From positions 1 to 45,816 of the forward strand of contig CALVIZ010000005.1 of the NCBI GenBank assembly GCA_944331865.1: a stretch of DNA of 45,816 nucleotides, given 5' to 3'. Source of the stretch: an uncultured Bacilli bacterium (GTDB taxonomy: Bacteria > Bacillota_I > Bacilli_A > RF39 > UBA660). A program made the position numbers and the translations under genes. Below, in pieces: positions 16,414 to 24,311 of this stretch (position 1 is the first letter of the stretch; the number at the start of each line of letters is the position of its first letter). Under the pieces are notes generated by a model. That model was not told the DNA's origin. It saw only the letters and a list, made by a program, of their open reading frames with translations, and did no database searches.

Positions 16414-16893
16414 TTGAACGAAATTGGTGAGATGCTCAAAAATACACGCGAATCATCAGGTGTTAGTTTAAATGAAGCTAGTAAAGATTTAGATATTAAA
16501 GTAGAAATGTTAGAAAATATTGAAGATGGTCGAACTGGAGCATTTAAAGATATTTTTGAATTAAAAGAGTATATTACAAATTATGCCAAATATTTAGGTT
16601 TAGATGCCGATAGTTTAATTGATGAATTTAATGAATACATGTTTGAATATACCTCAAAGATCCCAGTTAAAGAAATAGAAAAAACTATTGAATTAAAATT
16701 AAAAGAAGAAAAAAAGGATCATGAAGAAATAGCATCGCCTTATACAAAAGAAAGAAAAAAATATAATAGTTGGGTATATATAGTGATATACATATTTATA
16801 TTTTTAATGATATTAATTGCAGTATTTTGGTCAGTTAAGCAAGTAACAATAAATAAAAATGTTACTGATACAATAAGTTATGGAGGAAAGTAG
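16414..16893 (+). CDS. rodZ: RodZ-like membrane-anchored HTH protein
   Basis: This protein of about 159 residues has an N-terminal HTH_25/Xre-like domain (5-75; EIGEMLKNTRESSGVSLNEA), a charged linker, and one transmembrane helix (about 123-147; WVYIVIYIFIFLMILIAVFW), and it ends shortly outside. RodZ links MreB to the wall machinery; this copy lacks the usual large outer domain. TTG at 16414 is seven bases from AGGAG. GTG at 16405 overlaps the RBS and is unlikely. It lies directly before pgsA, the Bacillus ymfM-pgsA order. Confidence 0.8.
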   Translation: MNEIGEMLKNTRESSGVSLNEASKDLDIKVEMLENIEDGRTGAFKDIFELKEYITNYAKYLGLDADSLIDEFNEYMFEYTSKIPVKEIEKTIELKLKEEKKDHEEIASPYTKERKKYNSWVYIVIYIFIFLMILIAVFWSVKQVTINKNVTDTISYGGK

Positions 16894-16894
16894 T

Positions 16895-17503
16895 ATGAAT
16901 TTACCTAATAAGATAACGATAGGAAGGATTATTTTAGCAGTAATAATTCTTATAATATTATTGATACCTCAATATGCCTTTGGTTTTGAATGGCCAACAT
17001 ATCAAATAAGCAATGTTAGTGGAATAAATTTAAAATATATAATAGTAGGAATTTTATTTTTAATAGCATCATTATCAGATTTTTTAGATGGATATTTAGC
17101 TCGTAAGAATAATATGGTAACAGATTTTGGCAAAGTAGCAGATGCTATAGCTGACAAAGTATTAGTAAATGGCTTATTAATAATATTAGCTTATTATAAA
17201 ATAATATCTGTAGTAATACCAGTAGTAATAATTACTAGAGATATTGTAGTTGATTCATGTAAAATGATTTCTGGAAATAAAGGCAAAGTTGTTGCAGCAT
17301 CAGTACTTGGCAAAATTAAAACAATATGCATGATGAGTGGTTTAACATTAACATTATTTTACAATTTACCATTTGAATTAATTAATTTGCCAATAGCTGA
17401 TTTACTATTAATTGTAGCAACGATTTTATCAGTTGTATCTGGATGTCAATATTATTATAATTCACGAGAATTTTTATTTCCTAAAGATAAAGCAACAAAA
17501 TAA
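16895..17503 (+). CDS. pgsA: phosphatidylglycerophosphate synthase
   Basis: This membrane enzyme joins CDP-diacylglycerol and glycerol 3-phosphate, the committed step to phosphatidylglycerol. The CDP-alcohol phosphotransferase motif D-G-x2-A-R-x8-G-x3-D-x3-D is intact: DGYLARKNNMVTDFG then KVADAIADK. About five hydrophobic segments are present in about 202 residues. ATG 16895 is chosen because GGAGG inside the end of the RodZ-like gene is its RBS; translation is coupled. The cinA-recA genes that often follow are not here. Confidence 0.93.
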   Translation: MNLPNKITIGRIILAVIILIILLIPQYAFGFEWPTYQISNVSGINLKYIIVGILFLIASLSDFLDGYLARKNNMVTDFGKVADAIADKVLVNGLLIILAYYKIISVVIPVVIITRDIVVDSCKMISGNKGKVVAASVLGKIKTICMMSGLTLTLFYNLPFELINLPIADLLLIVATILSVVSGCQYYYNSREFLFPKDKATK

Positions 17504-17519
17504 GTTGCTTTTTTTGTGT
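17489..17519 (+). terminator. terminator of pgsA
   Basis: AAAGCAAC (17489-17496) pairs with GTTGCTTT (17504-17511), followed by seven or more T. The stem starts within the last codons of pgsA. Confidence 0.85.
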
Positions 17520-17577
17520 ATTATCCTAGACACATATAAAAATAACTCATAATATACACTAGAAAGGAATGTTGATA

Positions 17578-17787
17578 ATGAATTATTTTAATGAAACTAA
17601 GTATTCTGAAGAAACAAAACAAACTTTTGACAAGAGTATGAATGCCGAAAATAGTTGCTGTGGTGGAGCAAGTATGAATATGGGAATGGGCCAAAGTTGT
17701 TGTGGCTGTGGAGCAATGCCAATATATGAATGTCCACAAGAAAGAGTATGTCATCGTTATATTTGTTATAATGTCCCACAAGTGTGA
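17578..17787 (+). CDS. 5' part of an interrupted Cys-rich CotD-like gene
   Basis: This 69-residue frame begins MNYFNETKYSEETKQTFDKS and carries clustered cysteines (SCCGGA, SCCGCGAM) and YECPQERVCHRYICYNVPQ. It then stops just after a CAAG at 17779-17782. The missing half, GHIIPCNTRIINHHVYRHTY and onwards, is found at 22246-22368 beyond the recombinase element. Joining at CAAG restores a frame of about 108 residues. The joined NVP..HI.P...R.INHH..RHTY.P pattern resembles CotD-type spore-coat proteins; I call this CotD-like with moderate confidence. ATG 17578 is used rather than 17569 for spacing from GAAAGGA. As it stands, a truncated protein with the extra residue V would be made. Confidence 0.7.
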   Translation: MNYFNETKYSEETKQTFDKSMNAENSCCGGASMNMGMGQSCCGCGAMPIYECPQERVCHRYICYNVPQV

Positions 17788-17795
17788 TAATTTAT
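17770..17795 (+). repeat. left attachment junction
   Basis: The sequence AATGTCCCACAAG changes here into element sequence TGTGATAATTTATGG. CAAG at 17779-17782 is shared with the right junction. Only a few bases are common, as is usual for large serine recombinases, which exchange strands at a two-base core. Confidence 0.6.
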
Positions 17796-17835
17796 GGTAG
17801 ACCAAATATATTAAGAGATAAATAAGTACAAATTT

Positions 17836-17866
17836 AAAGGCATCTTGATAAGAAATGTCTTTTTCT
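17836..17866 (+). terminator. terminator just inside the left end of the element
   Basis: AAAGGCAT (17836-17843) pairs with ATGTCTTT (17855-17862, one G-U) and leads into a T-run. It would stop host transcription from entering the element. Confidence 0.6.
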
Positions 17867-17898
17867 GTGGTATAATATTTTTGGGTGAGTAAATATAT

Positions 17899-18387
17899 AT
17901 GAATAAAATAATTGGAATCATGGGACCAAACAATGCTACTAAAGAAAATCTAAAAGATGCTTACGAAATTGGTAAATATGTAGCAAATAAAGGATATACA
18001 GTATTAACCGGTGGATTAAATATTGGAATACAGAATGAGGGATTAAAAGGAGCTAAATCATCTAATGGTCTAACTATTGGAATTATGCCATTTAATGAAC
18101 CAGAAAAATTTTCTGAATACGTTGATATTCCTATAATAACTAATATGAGAAGTGGTAGAAACTATATAAATGTTCTATCTAGCAATTTAGTAATTGCTTG
18201 TGGGATTGATGTTGGAACAGTATCAGAAATATCGCTGTCATTAGTAAAAACTAATAATAAAAAAGTTATTTTAGTTGGAGCATTGAATGAGGCAAACGAG
18301 CTATTTATAAAATTAAGAAAGGACAATGTTTTTGTTGCGAAAGATTACAATGAGTGTATTAATATATTAAATACCATTGAATTTTAG
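17899..18387 (+). CDS. SLOG-type Rossmann protein (TIGR00725-like)
   Basis: This 162-residue single-domain protein of the LOG/DprA-like fold shows IIGIMGPNNATKENLKDAYE, GYTVLTGGLNIGIQNEGLKG and LTIGIMPFNE. It then has NMRSGRNYINVLSSNLVIAC and GTVSEISLSL (family GGxGT-x-x-E replaced by DVGTVSE). Members bind nucleotides or nucleotide-derived ligands. SLOG domains are predicted sensors in some bacterial conflict systems, whereas LOG enzymes release cytokinin-like bases. It is the first gene of the element and is preceded by GGGTGAG. A role with the Fic gene 70 bp downstream is inferred only from position. Confidence 0.78.
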   Translation: MNKIIGIMGPNNATKENLKDAYEIGKYVANKGYTVLTGGLNIGIQNEGLKGAKSSNGLTIGIMPFNEPEKFSEYVDIPIITNMRSGRNYINVLSSNLVIACGIDVGTVSEISLSLVKTNNKKVILVGALNEANELFIKLRKDNVFVAKDYNECINILNTIEF

Positions 18388-18456
18388 TATTTATTCAAAC
18401 TCTAAATAAGTCATTATAAAAAGGTTTTAAATAAATTTAAATAGAGGAGACTATAT

Positions 18457-19209
18457 ATGGACATAAATAAAATAAAAAATGAATTAATTAAACAAAAAGA
18501 ATCAAAATTTAAAGGAAATATATATCATTATTCGCAAGTTAATTTTGCGTATAATTCAAGTAAAATTGAAGGTAATAGATTAACTAGTGAACAAACGGAA
18601 GCAATATTTGACACATCTTCTTTTATTCCTAAAAGTGATGATTTAATAAAGTTAGATGATTTAACTGAATCTAAAAATCATTTTAAATTATTTGATTATA
18701 TGTTAGATAATGTTGATGAATTATTAAATAAAGATATGATAATTGAAATGAATAAGATATTAAAAAGAAATACTAGTGATGAAGAAAATCCTAGATATAA
18801 TGTTGGTGGATTTAAAGTTGTTCCTAATATAATAGGTGTAGTTAATGTTATTAATACTACTGCACCAGAAGATGTAGAAGAGAAAATCGAAGAATTATTA
18901 AATGAATATAATTCTAAAACTAATATTACTTTAGAAGATATTGTTGATTTTCATTTTAGATTTGAAAGAATCCATCCATTTGGTGATGGAAATGGTCGTG
19001 TAGGTAGAATTATAATGTTCAAAGAATGTTTAAGAAATAGCATTATGCCATTTGTTGTATTAGATGATGATAAACCTTATTATATGAGAGGATTAAAAGA
19101 ATACGAAAATGATAAAATGTTCTTGATTGATACTATTAGACACGAACAAGATTTATACGAAAAAATGTGTGAAGAATTACTAGATTTTAAAATTGAAGAA
19201 AACAATTAA
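18457..19209 (+). CDS. Fic-family adenylyltransferase with inhibitory motif
   Basis: This 250-residue protein has the catalytic loop HPFGDGNGRVGR (His near 172), matching HxFx(D/E)GNGRxxR. Fic enzymes transfer AMP (or related groups) from a nucleotide to a Ser, Thr or Tyr of a target protein. An N-terminal SSKIEGN (about 33-39) fits the (S/T)xxxE(G/N) inhibitory helix, so this is an autoinhibited class II type protein. The beta-hairpin region NVGGFKVVPN precedes the core. RBS is GAGGAG. The gene lies within the serine-recombinase element. A toxin, regulator or defence role is open. Confidence 0.9.
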   Translation: MDINKIKNELIKQKESKFKGNIYHYSQVNFAYNSSKIEGNRLTSEQTEAIFDTSSFIPKSDDLIKLDDLTESKNHFKLFDYMLDNVDELLNKDMIIEMNKILKRNTSDEENPRYNVGGFKVVPNIIGVVNVINTTAPEDVEEKIEELLNEYNSKTNITLEDIVDFHFRFERIHPFGDGNGRVGRIIMFKECLRNSIMPFVVLDDDKPYYMRGLKEYENDKMFLIDTIRHEQDLYEKMCEELLDFKIEENN

Positions 19210-19215
19210 AAAATT

Positions 19216-19264
19216 AAACATCCTACAAAAATAATTAATTTATTAAATATAGGATGTTTTTATA
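19216..19264 (+). terminator. long-loop terminator after the Fic gene
   Basis: AAACATCCTA (19216-19225) pairs with TAGGATGTTT (19250-19259) around a 24-base loop, ending in T-rich sequence. It separates the cargo genes from the recombination module. Confidence 0.7.
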
Positions 19265-19313
19265 TGCTTTAATATCTTATAAAATAAGAATTTACCCTTT
19301 ATATTAACCTGCG

Positions 19314-19417
19314 AAGTAGGATGAATTTTGTAAGTACAAAATAAGAATGACACCATAACAAATCCTTATTGTATAAGGGTTCTTTTTATATTGTGGTGTC
19401 ATCATCTTATCCTGCTT
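19314..19417 (+). other. large nested inverted-repeat structure inside the element
   Basis: Three coaxial helices are visible. The outer pairs AAGTAGGATGA (19314-19324) with TCATCTTATCCTGCTT (19402-19417, bulged). The middle pairs ATGACACCA (19347-19355) with TGGTGTCAT (19394-19402). The inner pairs CCTTAT (19364-19369) with ATAAGG (19373-19378). The outer and middle right arms share one base. No reading frame uses the sequence. It may be a structured RNA, an attenuator (a T-run follows AAGGG at 19381-19386) or a recombinase-accessory DNA site. Confidence 0.5.
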
Positions 19418-19474
19418 TAGTAGAATTAATAAAAAATAATGGTATTTAGGATAATTAAAGCAAAAAAATATGAT

Positions 19475-19503
19475 TTGACAAGAATTGATTAATAAGTTAG
19501 CAT
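19475..19503 (+). promoter_or_regulatory. promoter of the recombination module
   Basis: TTGACA (19475-19480) and TAGCAT (19498-19503) with a 17-nt spacer. The start site would fall immediately ahead of the leader peptide RBS, giving a nearly leaderless start to a regulated mRNA. Confidence 0.55.
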
Positions 19504-19521
19504 GCATCGTGAAAGGAGATG

Positions 19522-19575
19522 ATGTTTACGAAAATTAAAAAAATAATTATTAAAGAGGTGAATACCTATAAGTAA
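19522..19575 (+). CDS. 17-aa leader peptide (candidate)
   Basis: A strong RBS, GAAAGGAG (19511-19518), precedes two overlapping ATGs; the second (19522) encodes MFTKIKKIIIKEVNTYK and a TAA at 19573-19575. The stop lies inside the left arm of a long hairpin (19571-19583). This is the geometry of leader peptides that set translation or transcription of a downstream gene according to ribosome position, as in erm, cat and Tn916-type leaders. It is rich in Lys and Ile. The peptide itself need have no function. Confidence 0.45.
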   Translation: MFTKIKKIIIKEVNTYK

Positions 19576-19621
19576 TACTAAATTAATGTGTAATGTGATA
19601 TTTACACGATTTAGTATTACT
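19571..19621 (+). promoter_or_regulatory. attenuator-like hairpin ahead of the recombination genes
   Basis: A perfect thirteen-base inverted repeat pairs AGTAATACTAAAT (19571-19583) with ATTTAGTATTACT (19609-19621). A second stem, GTGTAA/TTACAC, lies inside the loop. The structure starts within the leader stop codon and ends 45 bases before the next ATG (19666). A ribosome pausing on the leader would melt it. No T-run follows, so a translational or mRNA-stability effect is more likely than termination. Confidence 0.6.
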
Positions 19622-19665
19622 AAAATTAGTTATTTATCCATAAATTTAAGTGAGGTGCGAGAGTT

Positions 19666-19842
19666 ATGGATAAGTACAAAATAAATTTTATTTTTAATAA
19701 AGAAAAAGATGTAAATGATATCTTAATAAATGTTTTAAATAAAGAACTTAAAAAATATATTCAAACAATTTGTAAAAATAAAAATTGTGAGGTACCATCA
19801 TCATGTACTTATTTATCTCTAGAAGGAGGTAAGAATTGTTAG
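19666..19842 (+). CDS. 58-aa protein coupled to the recombinase
   Basis: ATG at 19666 follows GTGAGGTGCGAGAG. The product (MDKYKINFIFNKEKDVNDIL ... KNCEVPSSCTYLSLEGGKNC) is charged, with three cysteines plus a terminal Cys. It overlaps the recombinase start by seven bases, so the two are translationally coupled. Small proteins in this place occur in other Bacillota serine-recombinase elements. A recombination-directionality role is a guess. I cannot name the family. Confidence 0.65.
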   Translation: MDKYKINFIFNKEKDVNDILINVLNKELKKYIQTICKNKNCEVPSSCTYLSLEGGKNC

Positions 19843-21404
19843 GGAGTATAAATAAGATATATAATGTTGGTATTTATATAAGGTTATCTCGTGAAGATGA
19901 TGATAAAGCATTAGAAAGTGAAAGTATTACAAATCAAAAGAGTTTATTACTTCAATATGTTAAAGAAAATAATTTAAGAGTCTATGATATTTATATTGAT
20001 GATGGATATAGTGGAACTAATTTTGATAGACCCGATTTCAATAGATTATTAAATGATATTGAATTAGGTAGAGTTAATATGGTTATTACTAAAGATATGT
20101 CAAGATTAGGAAGAGATTATATTGGTACAGGTAATTTAATAGAAAAGTATTTTCCAGAGCATAATGTAAGGTATATTGCAGTTACAGATAATATAGACAC
20201 TTTTCTAGATAATTCTAATAATGATATTGCACCATTCAAGGCAATTATGAATGATATGTATGCTAAAGATATCTCTAAAAAAATTAAATCAAGTTTAAGA
20301 GCAAAACAAAAAGAAGGAAAATGGGTAGGAGGTAGAACTCCATTTGGATATGATCAAGATCCGAATGATAAAAATCATTTGGTAATAAATGAAGAACAAG
20401 CATTAGTTGTTAAAAGAATTTTTGATATGTGTTTAGAGGGATTATCATTTTTTAAAATAGCAAAACAGTTAACGAATGAAGGAGTCAAAACACCAGCTGG
20501 GTATTATAGTTTTGAATGGAAAAGTAATTATAATTTAAAGTATGGAGAGTGGCATTCTAAAACAATAAGAGATATTTTAACTAATAGGATGTATATAGGA
20601 GATATGGTTCAAAATAGAAGAAGTAAAGTTAATTATAAAGTTAAAAAAGTTATTAAAAATAATGTATGCGACTATATAATTGTAGAGAATACCCATGAGG
20701 CGATTATTGATAAGGATACCTTTTATGAAACGCGAAAAAGAATACCTAAAAATGTAGGAAGAAATGAAAAGAAAGAAAATCATTTATTAGATGGGCTTTT
20801 ATATTGTGGTGATTGTGGACATCGCATTTCAGTACAAGCAAGAAGAAAAAAAGATAATAGATGTTATACTATTTGTAATTATTATAGAACTTATATGAAG
20901 CAAAGATTATGTACGACTCATTCAAATAATTATGATGAATTAGAGAAAGTAATTCTTAGTTCTTTAACCAATATGTGTTTAAATTATATTAATAAAGATA
21001 AAGTTAAAAACGGTGTATTAAATAATCTAACTGAAGATAATAAGTTTAATAATAAAAAAGAGTTAGAAATACTTACCGATGATATTAAACAGATAAATGA
21101 TAATTTAGATATTATTTATATTGATAAATTAAATAAAAAAATAACTGAAGACCAATTTGAAAGAGTAAAAGTAAAATTAGAAAATGAACTAAATATAAAA
21201 CAGAAAAGGTATAGTGAGTTAAATAATAATATTAATAACAATATCAATGAAGAATCTAAAAATAAAATGATTTATGAATACATTAATAAGTTTTTATCCA
21301 TGAAAGAACCTAGTAGAGAACTAATAATTAATTTAATTGATAAAATAGAAATATTTGAAAATAAAACTATAAATATAAAAGTTACTTTTAATAATTTAAT
21401 TTAG
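19836..21404 (+). CDS. large serine recombinase (integrase)
   Basis: This 522-residue site-specific recombinase opens with the resolvase catalytic domain (8-155; GIYIRLSREDDDKALESES with nucleophile Ser18, DDGYSGTNFDRPDFNRLLND, ITKDMSRLGRD). A recombinase domain follows (about 170-290; GGRTPFGYDQDP, WHSKTIRDILTNRMYIGDMV), then a zinc ribbon (about 327-365; CGDCGHRISVQARRK, then C..Y and LCTTHS). A coiled-coil C-terminal part (about 400-470) completes it. This order is that of TnpX/TndX-type enzymes. The start TTG 19836 follows GGAGG (19824-19830). It is the presumed agent that integrated the element at the CotD-like gene. Confidence 0.95.
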   Translation: MLGSINKIYNVGIYIRLSREDDDKALESESITNQKSLLLQYVKENNLRVYDIYIDDGYSGTNFDRPDFNRLLNDIELGRVNMVITKDMSRLGRDYIGTGNLIEKYFPEHNVRYIAVTDNIDTFLDNSNNDIAPFKAIMNDMYAKDISKKIKSSLRAKQKEGKWVGGRTPFGYDQDPNDKNHLVINEEQALVVKRIFDMCLEGLSFFKIAKQLTNEGVKTPAGYYSFEWKSNYNLKYGEWHSKTIRDILTNRMYIGDMVQNRRSKVNYKVKKVIKNNVCDYIIVENTHEAIIDKDTFYETRKRIPKNVGRNEKKENHLLDGLLYCGDCGHRISVQARRKKDNRCYTICNYYRTYMKQRLCTTHSNNYDELEKVILSSLTNMCLNYINKDKVKNGVLNNLTEDNKFNNKKELEILTDDIKQINDNLDIIYIDKLNKKITEDQFERVKVKLENELNIKQKRYSELNNNINNNINEESKNKMIYEYINKFLSMKEPSRELIINLIDKIEIFENKTINIKVTFNNLI

Positions 21405-21436
21405 AATCATGATATAATTATTATGGATGTGATTTT

Positions 21437-22222
21437 ATGGAAATAGTTAAAAGCTTTTTTGAAGGTATCATAAATATATATTCAAATAATTCAAAGTTGT
21501 TATTAGAAACAATTATTTTGATAGCACTATGTATAATATTAAAAATATATTATCCAAAATTTAGAGGATTTATGGGAGAGTTTTGGGTAAAGTTAGAATT
21601 AAGAAAATTACCAAAAGACAAATATGTAGTTTTAAATGATATTATGATAAAGGATGAAAAAGGAACTCATCAAATTGATCATTTAGTTATATCAAAGTTT
21701 GGCATTTTTGTTATTGAGATGAAAAATTATTATGGTTTGATTAAAGGAAAAGAATTTGATAATAAATGGTGTCAATATTTAGGAAAAAATAAAAGTTATT
21801 TTATAAATCCTATTCATCAAAATTTCGGTCACATAAAATCTTTATCAAATTTACTTAAACTAGATGATAAATATTTCATTTCAATTATTTGTTTTTCTAA
21901 TCAAGCAAAGGTTGATGTTAAAAGTAGTAGTATAGTTACACAAGTTGATTATTTAAAAGATGAAATTTTAAAATATGAAGAATTGCTTGTTGATAATGAT
22001 ATAAAAGAATTATCAAATATAATTATATCTAATAATATTGAAGATAAGTTTTTAAGAAAACAACATATGAAAGATGTTTGTATTAAGATTAATAATAATA
22101 GAGACTTAGAAAATAATATGATATGTCCAAAATGTGGTAGTGAATTAGTAGAACGTAATAGTAAATATGGAAAATTTATTGGATGTTCTAATTATCCTAA
22201 ATGTAAATATATTAAGAAATGA
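21437..22222 (+). CDS. membrane NERD-domain protein with a zinc ribbon
   Basis: This 261-residue protein has a transmembrane helix (about 18-38), a NERD domain (about 45-170), and a C-terminal topoisomerase-type zinc ribbon (CPKCGSELVERN, then CSNYPKC). The NERD domain has acidic residues in THQIDHLVIS and the ExK of FVIEMKNYYGLIKG, the PD-(D/E)XK-like nuclease core. NERD proteins are predicted DNA-processing enzymes found in plasmids and defence islands. It is the last gene of the element, 20 bp from the right junction. A TATAAT at 21413-21418 suggests its own promoter. Confidence 0.88.
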   Translation: MEIVKSFFEGIINIYSNNSKLLLETIILIALCIILKIYYPKFRGFMGEFWVKLELRKLPKDKYVVLNDIMIKDEKGTHQIDHLVISKFGIFVIEMKNYYGLIKGKEFDNKWCQYLGKNKSYFINPIHQNFGHIKSLSNLLKLDDKYFISIICFSNQAKVDVKSSSIVTQVDYLKDEILKYEELLVDNDIKELSNIIISNNIEDKFLRKQHMKDVCIKINNNRDLENNMICPKCGSELVERNSKYGKFIGCSNYPKCKYIKK

Positions 22223-22232
22223 AAGAATCTAT

Positions 22233-22258
22233 CAAAAAAGGGCAAGGACACATTATTC
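22233..22258 (+). repeat. right attachment junction
   Basis: Element sequence AAAAAGGGCAAG passes into host sequence GACACATTATTCC, with CAAG at 22243-22246. Joining the host arms gives TGTCC-CACAA-GGACA, a five-base inverted repeat about the crossover, the shape expected of a serine-recombinase attB. Confidence 0.6.
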
Positions 22259-22368
22259 CATGCAATACTCGTATAATAAATCATCATGTATACAGACATA
22301 CATATCAACCAGCATATACTTGTTGTGAAGAAAATGTTTGTGAAAATGTATATGATAGATGTTGTTAA
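22246..22368 (+). CDS. 3' part of the interrupted Cys-rich CotD-like gene
   Basis: There is no start codon or RBS here, but the frame GHIIPCNTRIINHHVYRHTY, then QPAYTCCEENVCENVYDRCC, ends in TAA at 22366-22368 and is followed by a terminator. It continues the frame of 17578-17782 exactly once the element is removed. The His-rich centre and paired cysteines fit the CotD-like group. It cannot be expressed while the element is in place, unless by read-through from the NERD gene in another start context. Confidence 0.7.
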   Translation, partial: GHIIPCNTRIINHHVYRHTYQPAYTCCEENVCENVYDRCC

Positions 22369-22400
22369 GGCTGTTGATAAATATCAATAGTCTTTTTTTT
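22369..22400 (+). terminator. terminator of the interrupted gene
   Basis: GGCTGTTGAT (22369-22378) pairs with ATCAATAGTC (22383-22392, two G-U pairs), followed by eight T. Its position behind the severed 3' half supports this once being a complete gene. Confidence 0.8.
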
Positions 22401-22426
22401 ATGATATAATGTTTTTGGTGATATAA

Positions 22427-23335
22427 ATGAAAGTATTAAGTTTAACAGAGCCTTATGCAACCTTAATTAAAGAAAAAAAGAAGTTAATAGAAACAAGAAG
22501 TTGGAAAACAAATTATAGGGGAGAATTATATATACACGCAAGCATGACACCAATTTCAAAAACTACAAAGGAAGATAATAAATTATTTTCTTTAATAAAT
22601 GATAGTAAATTAAATTTTGGTCATATAATTTGTAAATGCAATTTAGTAGATTGTATTTATATGACAAAAGAATATGTAGAAAACATGAAAAGAAACAATT
22701 ATTTAGAATATATATGTGGTGGTTATGAAGTAGGAAGGTATGCTTGGGTACTCGAAAATATTGAACCTATAAAACCTATAAAAGCAAAAGGACAACTTAA
22801 TATATGGGACTATTATAACGAATTTGAAGTTATGAGTTTAATGGATAATATTGAATATGGTTGGATGGATAATGAAGGAAACAAACACAAAATAATTGAT
22901 AATTCTTATTCAGACAATTATATTTTACAGAGCCCTAAAGAAATTATAAAAAATAAAGTTGGTGTATGTTGGGATCAAGTAGAATTAGAAAGATATTATT
23001 TTAAAGGAAATATTTGGAATATTAGAACGTATTTTATAGTTCATTATGATAATGATAAATATCCTACTCATACATTTTTAACTTTTGAAAAAAATAATAA
23101 ATATTATTGGTTTGAACATTCGTGGGAAAAATTAAAAGGTATACATGAATATAGTTCTTTAGAAGATTTATTAATTGATGTAAGAAATAAATTTATAAAA
23201 TATGAATTAAATAATAACTATAATAAAAATAATTTATGTATATACTATTATAAGAAACCAAATTTTCATATAAATGCATTAGATTTTTATAAACACTGTG
23301 AATCAGGCATTAATATCTTATTAGAGAAAAAATAA
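22427..23335 (+). CDS. ASCH domain fused to a transglutaminase-like domain
   Basis: This is a 302-residue soluble protein. Residues 1-130 form an ASCH domain (LSLTEPYATLIKEKKKLIET, RSWKTNYRGELYIHAS, GRYAWVLENIEPIKPIKAKG), a PUA-like RNA- or nucleotide-binding fold. From about 165 there is a papain/transglutaminase-like pattern: a Cys in KVGVCWDQVELERYYF (near 181), a His in THTFLTFEK (near 213) and an acidic residue in YYWFEHSWEK. ASCH proteins are linked to RNA modification or translation, and the second domain could be a protease or deamidase. I do not know this pairing as a named family. RBS is GGTGAT. It lies just outside the element. Confidence 0.65.
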   Translation: MKVLSLTEPYATLIKEKKKLIETRSWKTNYRGELYIHASMTPISKTTKEDNKLFSLINDSKLNFGHIICKCNLVDCIYMTKEYVENMKRNNYLEYICGGYEVGRYAWVLENIEPIKPIKAKGQLNIWDYYNEFEVMSLMDNIEYGWMDNEGNKHKIIDNSYSDNYILQSPKEIIKNKVGVCWDQVELERYYFKGNIWNIRTYFIVHYDNDKYPTHTFLTFEKNNKYYWFEHSWEKLKGIHEYSSLEDLLIDVRNKFIKYELNNNYNKNNLCIYYYKKPNFHINALDFYKHCESGINILLEKK

Positions 23336-23507
23336 TTTAATTATAAATAAAATAAATGATAATTTAGGTTTTAATGAAATATAAATAAATAATTATATTA
23401 AAGAATAAATCCAGTATGTGAAGATGTATTTTAATATTATTACCCTTGTGATATTTCCTATTAAAAATATCAAAACTATTATAAAATGCCTATAGAAAGG
23501 AGAAAAA

Positions 23508-24224
23508 ATGGATCAAGAAAAGATAGGAAAATTCATAGCAGAATGTCGAAAGAAAAAGAACATGACCCAGCAAGAACTAGCAGAAAAACTAGGAGTATCA
23601 GATCGGACAATAGGAAATTGGGAAAATGGTAGAAACATGCCGGACTTAGCATTATTTAAGCCTTTATGCAATGAACTTGATATAACATTAAATGATTTAA
23701 TGAGTGGCGAAAAGGTAGATAAAAGCAATTATCAAGAAAAGTTAGAAGAAAACATAATTAATACAATAAATTATAGCAATAAAAAAATAAAAAACAAAAA
23801 CAAACTTCTAAATATAACATTAATAGTTTTTGGAGTATTAATAGCAACTACGGCGATAACAATATTTCCAAGTGAAAGCAGTTGGGGATCAATCTATTCT
23901 GTTTTTGGAGCAATCATATCATTAATAGGAGTTAGTAAATTTACGAAAAGATTAACCTATGGCAAAAGATTATTATGCAATTTTAGTTATTTTATTACAT
24001 TTATACTTTTTTTAATGCTTATAGACTTTATTAGTGTTATAAATATACATCAAGCTCCAAGATTTGCAACATATAAAATCACTGGTGAAAATGCTATATA
24101 TTATGATACTATATTTTATGATTGTATTAGATGTAATGTAGATACAGATAATGAAACATTTAAAATTATAAAAAATCAAAAGTATGATGTAGATAAAGTA
24201 GATGAATTTTGTGAACAAAAATAA
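23508..24224 (+). CDS. membrane-anchored Xre regulator A
   Basis: This 238-residue protein has an N-terminal Cro/CI HTH (1-65; KKKNMTQQELAEKLGVSD, RTIGNWENGRNMPD). Three or four hydrophobic segments follow (about 98-115, 123-140, 158-180), then a soluble tail with paired cysteines (DCIRCNVD). The HTH is closely related to that of the gene at 28038. DNA-binding domains tethered to membrane segments suggest sensing at the envelope, but no target is evident. RBS is GAAAGGAG. Confidence 0.8.
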   Translation: MDQEKIGKFIAECRKKKNMTQQELAEKLGVSDRTIGNWENGRNMPDLALFKPLCNELDITLNDLMSGEKVDKSNYQEKLEENIINTINYSNKKIKNKNKLLNITLIVFGVLIATTAITIFPSESSWGSIYSVFGAIISLIGVSKFTKRLTYGKRLLCNFSYFITFILFLMLIDFISVINIHQAPRFATYKITGENAIYYDTIFYDCIRCNVDTDNETFKIIKNQKYDVDKVDEFCEQK

Positions 24225-24250
24225 AAAAGTCTTATAGGCTTTTTTTATTT
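24223..24250 (+). terminator. terminator after regulator A
   Basis: The short hairpin AAGTC-ttata-GGCTT is followed by a T-run. The stem is brief but the context is typical. Confidence 0.6.
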
Positions 24251-24311
24251 TTTCACAAATTACCATAGAAAATATTAAAAAAGTATTATATAATTATTAT
24301 GGGTGAAAAAT

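Larger units (their letters stand above)
17783..22246 (+). mobile_element. serine-recombinase integrative element in a CotD-like gene (about 4.46 kb)
   Basis: Both halves of one small gene flank this segment. They share CAAG at the junctions (17779-17782 and 22243-22246), and the distance between them is 4,464 bp. Inside, in order, are a terminator, a SLOG-type gene, a Fic gene, a folded region, a leader peptide with a long hairpin, a 58-aa protein, a large serine recombinase and a NERD protein ending about 20 bp from the right end. No transfer, replication or phage structural genes are present, so it is a minimal integrative unit. Because excision at CAAG restores an in-frame gene, it resembles skin-like interrupting elements. 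No separate excisionase is recognised; the 58-aa protein is a candidate. Confidence 0.75.
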